Part shown: piece after piece, positions 57,591 to 64,000 of the stretch
Numbering within the stretch: position 1 is the first letter of the stretch
Layout: each line of letters starts with the position of its first letter
Origin: Tretioscincus oriximinensis
Lineage: Eukaryota > Chordata > Lepidosauria > Squamata > Gymnophthalmidae
Direction: 5' to 3'
Assembly: GCA_022410635.1 (NCBI GenBank)
Contig: JAJVDF010000281.1
Coordinates: 1,396,303 to 1,460,302, forward strand
DNA: 64,000 bases
Notes under the pieces: generated by a model
Databases searched by the model: none
Seen by the model: the letters and a program-made list of their open reading frames with translations, nothing else
Told to the model about the DNA's origin: nothing
Position numbers and translations under genes: made by a program

Positions 57591-59210
57591 TACATATATA
57601 GCAGTACATAACATATAGCATTATATAACCTCCTTAACATAATATAAAGTAGTGCTGTGCAGAACTGAATCATGCAAGTCTCAATTAAGTAACTCTCAGG
57701 GATATTTGGCAATCTAAACAAGGGTAAAACACGTTGGGTTGATTTTAATTTCCAGCCCATACTTCAAAAGGATGTCTGCTGCAACTGATAAAATAGAACA
57801 TCTCACAGCAAAAAAGCTGCAAAACACAGCATATAAAACTACTGTATTATAGATCCCTATGCCACTAATATTGATCATCTTCAGAACGGTTTCAAACAAA
57901 TTACATACTTTCTGTTAAGCATTTTATCCACCATGGCAGACGGAAGTAAAAGAGGGGGTTCATTCTTTTTGAGAATATATTTTTGTTGGAAACATAAAGT
58001 GTTTACAGGATCTAGAGCTGAGTACTTATCTCAAATGTCTGGATATCNGATCTCTAAGCCACAATGGGATCTGAATGTATAAAAATCCTCACCCCCTGGN
58101 GTCTTCCCTGTTCCAACAATTGCAATTTCAGTTGCAAGAAAAAAGGCAGAGGACACAGTCACAATCTTGTTTGTACAGGAAACGTGTTCTTTTTTTCCTT
58201 ACCCCAAGCATCGCTCTAATTAATTATTGGAGTCTCTCAGCATGGTCCAATGAGAAACAATACTTTTCTGACCAGACATTACATCTGAGCCGGTCGTTAC
58301 TGATTAGGACTTAAAACAAGATCAGTGAGCACTTAGTGTAGACACTCAGAACGACAAGCAGCTATTGACCAACCTAGAGTATCTATCTGGTTTCCTCTAG
58401 ACAATAAGTGAACTTACAAAATTGTCTTACCTTTCCTATGGCCATGCAATTTTGAAAAACATTCACGAAAGACAGATCTGATTAACTTGACACTATGAAG
58501 GAATTTGTCTGCGACCAATGAAAAAAACCCAAGTTGTTTGCGCAGGAATCAAGCCCTGTAATATAAAGGTATCTCGTATACTCTGTTTTTATTGTTACTA
58601 TCCAGAGATGGGCAAAGTAAAAGAATAAATACATGAATAAGTACGCCATATTTATAAGCCATAGAGGAGGAAACTAGGAAGGACACTTGTACATCTAATT
58701 GTGGAATNTTTAACAAGACCTCTTCAGATTGCTCAAAAGCGTATTGCCTCTTACAGGATTGTTCTAATCTCCTAAAAATATTTTGTATTTTTTAAAATGC
58801 CTATGCCAGAAAGAGCTTTCTGGTAACATATGCATCTTTGCCCCTTTTGGGAGGTGACTATATGGCTAGTCTGNTTACTATTGCTTCCTGACACGAAATA
58901 GCCAGTTCCTTGCTAAAGAACTTCACATCCTGCCTATTGGAAGGGTCTGAAGATTTCTTTCACCAGGAATCCTCTGACACGAATCCCTTCAGCGGATATG
59001 TCAAATCTCCTCAGCTATTTAACGGGAGAAGTGCTTAAAGGCAAAACTGTTACTGCAATCAGTGTTTAACCTGGGGCAACTGAGGACAGAAAATTAGCTC
59101 TAAAAGCCTTTAATTGCTGCCAATCCAGATTCTGTTCGCCTTCTCACAAAATAGAATTGCCATCTGACTCATTCATTTTGTTAGGACCCTTTGACCCCTC
59201 GAGNGTCAAT
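57591..59210. other. UBR3 intron: no recognised feature
   Basis: Repeat-poor unique-looking DNA. Confidence 0.5.
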
Positions 59211-59310
59211 CTGGTCTTGGGTTTAGAGTGTTTGGTTTTTATCTGATTGGTTGATTCTGCACTCCTACATGAAGCCAAATAATTATGACTTTGGGCTAAA
59301 TCAGAGTTCA
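59211..59310 (+). mobile_element. Worn SINE family A head
   Basis: ggtttttatctgattggttg, attctgcactcctacatgaa, gactttgggctaaatcagag. Confidence 0.5.
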
Positions 59311-59589
59311 TAAAGTTTCAACTGTAAAGAGAAGAACAGAAGGTTATGTTAACTGCTGAGTCCCTCTGAATTGAGAAAAGCAGGAATAAACAACTCTTAT
59401 CCTGCATCAGCATGTGGACAGCAGGTCCTTATTCTGAGATATAATCCAACGTAAAATCCAGTGCAGCAAGAGCCTTATATTTGAGTAACTGGAGCAGATG
59501 AGAAATCATATCGTAATCTATCACAAGAAAAAAAAAAGATTAGGCTTGACCCCAATCTCAAGGTGCTCTTCAGCAACAAAATTCAAGAT

Positions 59590-59892
59590 CAAAAGAAGAA
59601 TCTGGTTTTTATACCCCACCCTTTTCACTTGAAGGCACTCAGTGCAGCTTACAAGGTTAATTCTCACCCAAAGGATTACATCTATTCTACCTTCCCTACC
59701 AGGGTTAATGGTGGTACTCATGAATCTACTTGAAATGTAGATTGTAAATCTACTTTTTTTCAAATAGTCGACTTGGCTAAAGCTGAGACCAGTTTAAGGA
59801 GCTCACCCCTCTCCACAGGGCTTTAAGAATGGATCTCTTGATCTCAAAGATTGAAAGACCATCTCTTTACCCACTGTACCATACCACCCGTT
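59590..59892 (-). mobile_element. tRNA SINE family B, full length
   Basis: gaagaatctggtttttatac, gaatctacttgaaatgtaga, to the tRNA-like head (minus strand: ggtatggtacagtgggtaaa). Confidence 0.8.
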
Positions 59893-61138
59893 TTTTACTG
59901 AGCCCTGCAAAAGACTAAACCTATGTAGAAGTATGTAAGATATAAGCTAGCATTTCCTGCTGGTACTAGTGGGTACTGGCTTACAACATGCTACAAGGTA
60001 TTCAAATCATGTTGGAAGCCATATTACGTTTGGATCCAGCTTGCACACATGCAAACATGCTTTGAAAAATACTCCTTCGTTTTGTTTTCAAAACTCCATG
60101 CTCATTTACTTTTGCATTAAACATAAAGCAGTTTTTTGGAAGGGGGCAAGCCACCTATCATACTATATAATCAGTCCACCTAAGTAGTCTACTTAAATAG
60201 TCTTAGCTTAAATAGTTTTTAATTGAAACTGTTTGTTTTAATTTATCTGGAAATTTTATATTTTATTTGCATTCTTTTATTTTATGAATCAAAACAATCC
60301 TTTGACGAATCAATAAACCCATCTATCCATCCATCCACCCATTCATTCATTCATTCACAAACCTAAGCAAACTCTTTTATCTTCGAGTAAAACCTGAGAA
60401 GGCTTCCCAAAGAGCTTCAGCCAATTCTTACTAATTCTAACTGAAGTAGACCATATATGCCTTTCATTCAACAAGTTCTAAAGGCTTCTGTGGTAAAGGT
60501 CACAGTCCTGGAAGTTCTAATTTAAGGAAAGGAAAAGTTTAAGAAAAGGTAACTAATTCTAGAGGAAGAGATCCGTAAGCATTTTCTAATGCAACTTCTA
60601 TTTTTAACATTTTTATAAAGGTCAAGGAATAAAGTCATTAATCAGTTTGGAAAAAACCCACTGGTCTTCTTCATAGCTTCACTGGCTTGATTACAACAGA
60701 ATAGTTTCCTAAAGGTTCCCCCTCTTCCTCTTGAAACGCCCCACATGCACCAATAAGTTTGACTTAATATTTTTTTTNAAAAAAATGAATGACTGATGCC
60801 CTAAGGTCTTTACAGTAAAAGGTAGCCTTAGCCTCCAGATTAAAAAATCTGTTACATCCGAAGGAGAGCTATGCAACTGCCAGTATAAAAGGCACCAATA
60901 TGACATGGCTAAAGTCTCTTAAATGAAATTAAGAACAGAAAATAACAACTCTTTCTGCACTCATCTACTTTTAGTGGATTCAGAATAAGCCTGCCCAATG
61001 ATCCCAAACATGGACACACCTCCACACTTTGGGCCCCTGGTGTTGCTCTTCACTTGTGCACACACGGTTGAAATACACCATCCTGCAGCCCCCCAAATGG
61101 GAGGCTCACCTTCTACACATCCCTCCTATATTCTAGGT
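59893..61138. other. UBR3 intron: mostly unrecognised
   Basis: Only the tetranucleotide repeat at 60318-60360 stands out. Confidence 0.5.
60318..60360. repeat. (CATC)n/(CATT)n microsatellite
   Basis: About ten tetranucleotide units. Confidence 0.9.
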
Positions 61139-61486
61139 CATAAGAACATAAGAAGACCCATACTGGATCAGGCCACAGCCCATCAGGTCCAGCATTCTGT
61201 GTCACACAGAGGCCCACCAGATGCACCTGGGCAGTCCGAACAGAGGAAAGCAAAATATGCACCTGTTCATGTCTCCCTGCAAATGGTATTTCAAGAGTCC
61301 TGCCTGTTGCTCCATCCCGGAGGCAACATCCAGACATCCATCCTAGTATCCATTTATACCCCTGGTNTCCATAAACCTGTCTAGTCCTGTCTTGAAACTA
61401 TCCAAGCTGTTAGCTACCACTACCTCTTCAGGAAGTAAATTCCACAGGCCGATGACCCTCTGGGTGAAAAAATACTTTCCTTTATC
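61139..61486 (-). mobile_element. CR1 3' end, young subfamily
   Basis: cataagaacataagaagacc to gggtgaaaaaatactttcct. 5'-truncated and close to the 35.5- and 46.7-kb copies. Confidence 0.9.
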
Positions 61487-61529
61487 ATGTCTGGTGATCC
61501 TGCTGGGAAAGGCGTACATATGTATTATT

Positions 61530-61711
61530 GGTGAAACCTCTTTATAATGAAGGGGTCAGGTGAATGGGATCTTTATAATGGAAAATTGCTGTAACGAAAC
61601 CCATTGTAGCCAATTGTAACCAATTATTCATACAGGTGTTTCGCCAGAACTTTCAAATTTGTTATACTGTGAATTTTGTTATATTAGGATTTTTTAGAAT
61701 GAGGTTTCACC
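61530..61711. mobile_element. Possible MITE with 11-bp TIR
   Basis: GGTGAAACCTC at the left and GAGGTTTCACC at the right, about 180 bp apart, with AT-rich interior. No clear target duplication. Confidence 0.5.
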
Positions 61712-61926
61712 TGTATACAGATTCACATTAATAGTCAATGCAGAAAGGGGTATAAAATAAAATATGAGGTACCATTTTTTTGCATTGCTGTAAAGAAAAC
61801 TATAATGTAAAAGCTGAACAATTCTATACAAAATATATTATACAATCAATATGTATCCACCAAATGTTGAGATGTATCCACATCTTAATTTATTCATGAA
61901 AAGATTCAGGATCAATATATATCTAT

Positions 61927-62549
61927 TTCAGAGAAATAGCCGTGTTAGTGTGGTAGGCACTTTTACATGCTCATCATCAACACGCTAAATTGAGCAAACA
62001 GGACAATCCCTATGCCAGAGAATAAATGTACACAAATCAGATATTTGAAATGGCAACACAGAGAAACCTATTGCTGAAAACTTCAACCTTCCTAGACATT
62101 CTATCTCAGAGCTCAGAACTGCAATCCTTGAACAAAGAAACTACAAAGGAGGATTTGAAAGAGAAGCAGCAGAACTAGAATACATCCACAAGTTCCAGTC
62201 CATCAACAAGTAACTTAACGGAGATAATGGTTTCCTGGCCCATTATACATTTTTATGATACCGGTTATGTATTTGATTGATTTACTATCAGCCATATGCC
62301 TCTTGCTGCTCCAAGCAATATTTGTCACATGAGAGGATTAATTTCTACCATTTAGCTGTTTTTCTAACCTGGAGTTCATCACCGTATCACATTTGCATGT
62401 GCTTTGCCATCTTCCATACACAGTTTCCTATAAATACCTGACCTTGCCATTAGTCCCTCAGCATATGAAGAAATAGACATGTCTACGAAATCTTATGCCA
62501 CCTACTTTTCTACTGTTAGTCTCTAAGTGCTACTAACCCCTTTGCTGAA
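61927..62549 (+). mobile_element. Penelope-like element remnant with GIY-YIG C-terminus
   Basis: Starts ttcagagaaatagccgtgtt. A coding remnant at about 62050-62213 reads FNLPRHSISELRTAILEQ and RNYKGGFEREAAELEYI and stops at TAA, like the C-terminus of the GIY-YIG endonuclease of Penelope elements. About 250 bp later comes the terminal unit (gacatgtctacGAAAtcttatgcc ... ctactaacccctttgctg). In-frame stops upstream show it is dead. It belongs to the same family as the 9.97-, 29.9- and 34.4-kb units. Confidence 0.78.
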
Positions 62550-63085
62550 TATATCTATAAATGTCTATAAATATTTTCTGCTATTTTATAATTCAGAACT
62601 CAATAAAACAAATCTTTCCTCACACATATAAGCGAACATGGATACATATTTTTTGCATGTTCACATGTTTTAGCAAATATTTGTATAAAGGAAATAATGC
62701 CATCTCATCTGGTGTTTGGTGCTGGTGAATGTATTTGCACTAACTAGAATTCAGAGATGTAAAACAAATGAGAATGCTATCACAAGATTATACAACTCAA
62801 ATAAATCCTGGGGGAAACCATCCTATGGGTTCTGATAAATGTATTTTTTTATTTCTGAGCCTCTAAAAACCTCATCAGACTACTAAAGTAAATATGAAAG
62901 TCAATTCAAAAGATGACTGAATACCAACTGTGTATCGCAAAAACATATTGCAAATCAATATGAAAGCAACAATTAACATTATTTTTCTTTCTTATAGAAT
63001 ATAACATTCAAGGAAATTGTGCTAGGGTATGCAATAGAAAAATAGAATAATTTCACGTATCCAAAAAACAAAATTTCTTACCTAC
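62550..63085. other. UBR3 intron: no recognised feature
   Basis: AT-rich sequence between the Penelope remnant and the exon at 63086. Confidence 0.55.
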
Positions 63086-63222
63086 CTAGCTACAGAATAC
63101 ATGAAAAGAAAGTCATTGTCTGGTGATCCAGGAGACTTGCTATAGTCTGTATATTTCTTCTGAGTAGTATTTTTGATATCTTTCATCACAGATTCCATTT
63201 CTTTACTTAGATTGGTTTCTGA
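63086..63222 (-). CDS. UBR3: UBR3 exon, helical linker
   Basis: 137 nt, entering in phase 0 after a ctctttgcag acceptor and leaving with two extra bases before gtaggt. It encodes 45 residues beginning SETNLSKEMESVMKDIKNTT and ending in DNDFLFMYSVA; the split codon becomes R with the next exon. A second GT four bases further on would add an in-frame stop, which decides the donor. The segment is highly conserved in UBR3. Confidence 0.95.
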
Positions 63223-63880
63223 CTGCAAAGAGAATGGCTAAATTAAAGAAAACACTTTTATCCAACATTTTTCAGAAACTGAAATATTATATTTAATGGC
63301 ACAAAGTCTTATAAATGCTAAGGATGCAAAATAATAGAATATAATATAGCAATCCTTCATTAATAAAATATCATTTCAATGCAAATCTAACACAGAAAGA
63401 TTATTTCTAAGAACAAATGCTTAAAAATCTTAAATTTAATTTTTCTTTCAACATTACTATAAACACCTCAAAATGCATAACTGTAAAGCCCTATTAAAAT
63501 GAATGCTGACATATTTTCAAACATTTAAAATAGTTCCAAATTGTAAGTCACAAATGAATTAAGAATTCCAAGTAATACAGTTTAATTCTATGTGAGATTT
63601 TGAAAAATGGGAAACATTTGAATTACATCATCAATACATATGTTGAGACCAGGATTCAAAATGCTCCCATAATAGCACATTATTCAAAGGAACAGAAATG
63701 TTCAAATGTTAATGGTATTTAAACTCTTATGCCCTTAACGGAGAAATGGATGAGAACCCTTGGCCTTTAAATGCTATAAAATGTAAATGTAGAAAAATGA
63801 GAAAATGAGAGGAACAGAAAATGAAAGTTAGAGAGGGAGACAAATTAACAAGGATCTTTCTGCCTTACACTGATGCTTAC
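63223..63880. other. UBR3 intron, 658 bp, no recognised feature
   Basis: AT-rich, repeat-free, bounded by gtaagc and ctctttgcag. Confidence 0.6.
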
Positions 63881-64000
63881 TGGGAAAGTTCCCAGCTGCT
63901 CTTGAAGCTCTTCCACTTCCTGTATGAGGTCTTGCATGCTCTTGTTGCTGTGACATGGCCAAAGGCTCCTCTCCACATTGTTGCCAGGATAACACGGAAG
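63881..64000 (-). CDS. UBR3: UBR3 exon immediately after the RING (partial at window edge)
   Basis: Forty codons are visible, in phase 0 at the donor (CCA followed by gtaagc). The protein begins LPCYPGNNVE, the stretch that directly follows the last RING-H2 cysteines in UBR3, and then runs into an acidic helix (MQDLIQEVEELQEQLG) with coiled-coil character. The 5' end of the exon, including the RING zinc ligands, is cut by the window edge, so catalytic residues cannot be checked here. Confidence 0.93.

Larger units (their letters stand above)
27338..64000 (-). other. UBR3: UBR3 gene, 3' portion (12 coding exons plus 3'UTR)
   Basis: Twelve exons on the minus strand join into one open frame of 517 codons plus stop. 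Every intron has GT-AG borders and every phase fits. The product is recognisable as the C-terminal part of UBR3, a large cytoplasmic RING-type E3 ubiquitin ligase related to the N-recognins UBR1 and UBR2 (about 1890 residues in mammals). The window starts just after the RING and ends with the family's C-terminal zinc-binding cap, including [13 protein letters not shown] and RRGKPLYICKERY. The UBR box and RING should lie beyond the right edge. Intron lengths in transcription order are 658, 8776, 4083, 4521, 5056, 3166, 169, 1379, 1881, 1938 and 1123 bp. The larger introns are filled with mobile elements, all outside the splice sites. No frameshift or stop interrupts the frame, so the gene looks functional. 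Identification rests on recalled family sequence, not a search. Confidence 0.95.

Noticed and set aside
1..64000. CRISPR arrays, bacterial operons, prophage
   Set aside because: The sequence is vertebrate nuclear DNA; none of these features is present.

Overview
The window is vertebrate nuclear DNA, most likely from a squamate reptile (lizard or snake). It carries many Sauria-type tRNA-derived SINEs, 5'-truncated CR1 LINEs ending in ATGTTCTT-like repeats, L2-like LINE 3' ends and a Penelope-like element, a mix typical of squamates. Base composition is AT-rich and genes are sparse. Isolated single Ns are scattered about once per kilobase. I cannot name the species.

Right part (about 27.3-64.0 kb, minus strand): this is the 3' portion of one gene, UBR3, an N-recognin-family E3 ubiquitin ligase. 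Twelve coding exons can be read, all with GT-AG borders and compatible phases. Together they give 1554 coding nt: 517 residues plus a stop. That matches the part of UBR3 lying just C-terminal of its RING-H2 domain through to the C-terminal zinc-binding cap. A 3'UTR of about 2.4 kb ends at an AATAAA with a GU-rich downstream element near 27.34 kb. The upstream exons (UBR box, RING) lie beyond the right edge.

Left part (1 to about 27.3 kb): this is downstream intergenic DNA with no convincing host gene. It is a patchwork of CR1 and L2-like LINE 3' ends, SINEs (many inside one another), microsatellites, a minisatellite, a hAT-type MITE, and two large inverted repeats near 19.4 and 26.8 kb.

Introns: the UBR3 introns hold the best-preserved mobile-element structures. 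They include a 193-bp Penelope-derived foldback with a hammerhead-like core and a perfect 15-bp target-site duplication; a CR1 inside a mariner-like element inside a SINE/LINE tail; a second copy of the hAT MITE with an 8-bp duplication; a 740-bp solo LTR with a 5-bp duplication; and several foldback MITEs. No CRISPR array, rRNA, functional tRNA or bacterial feature is present.
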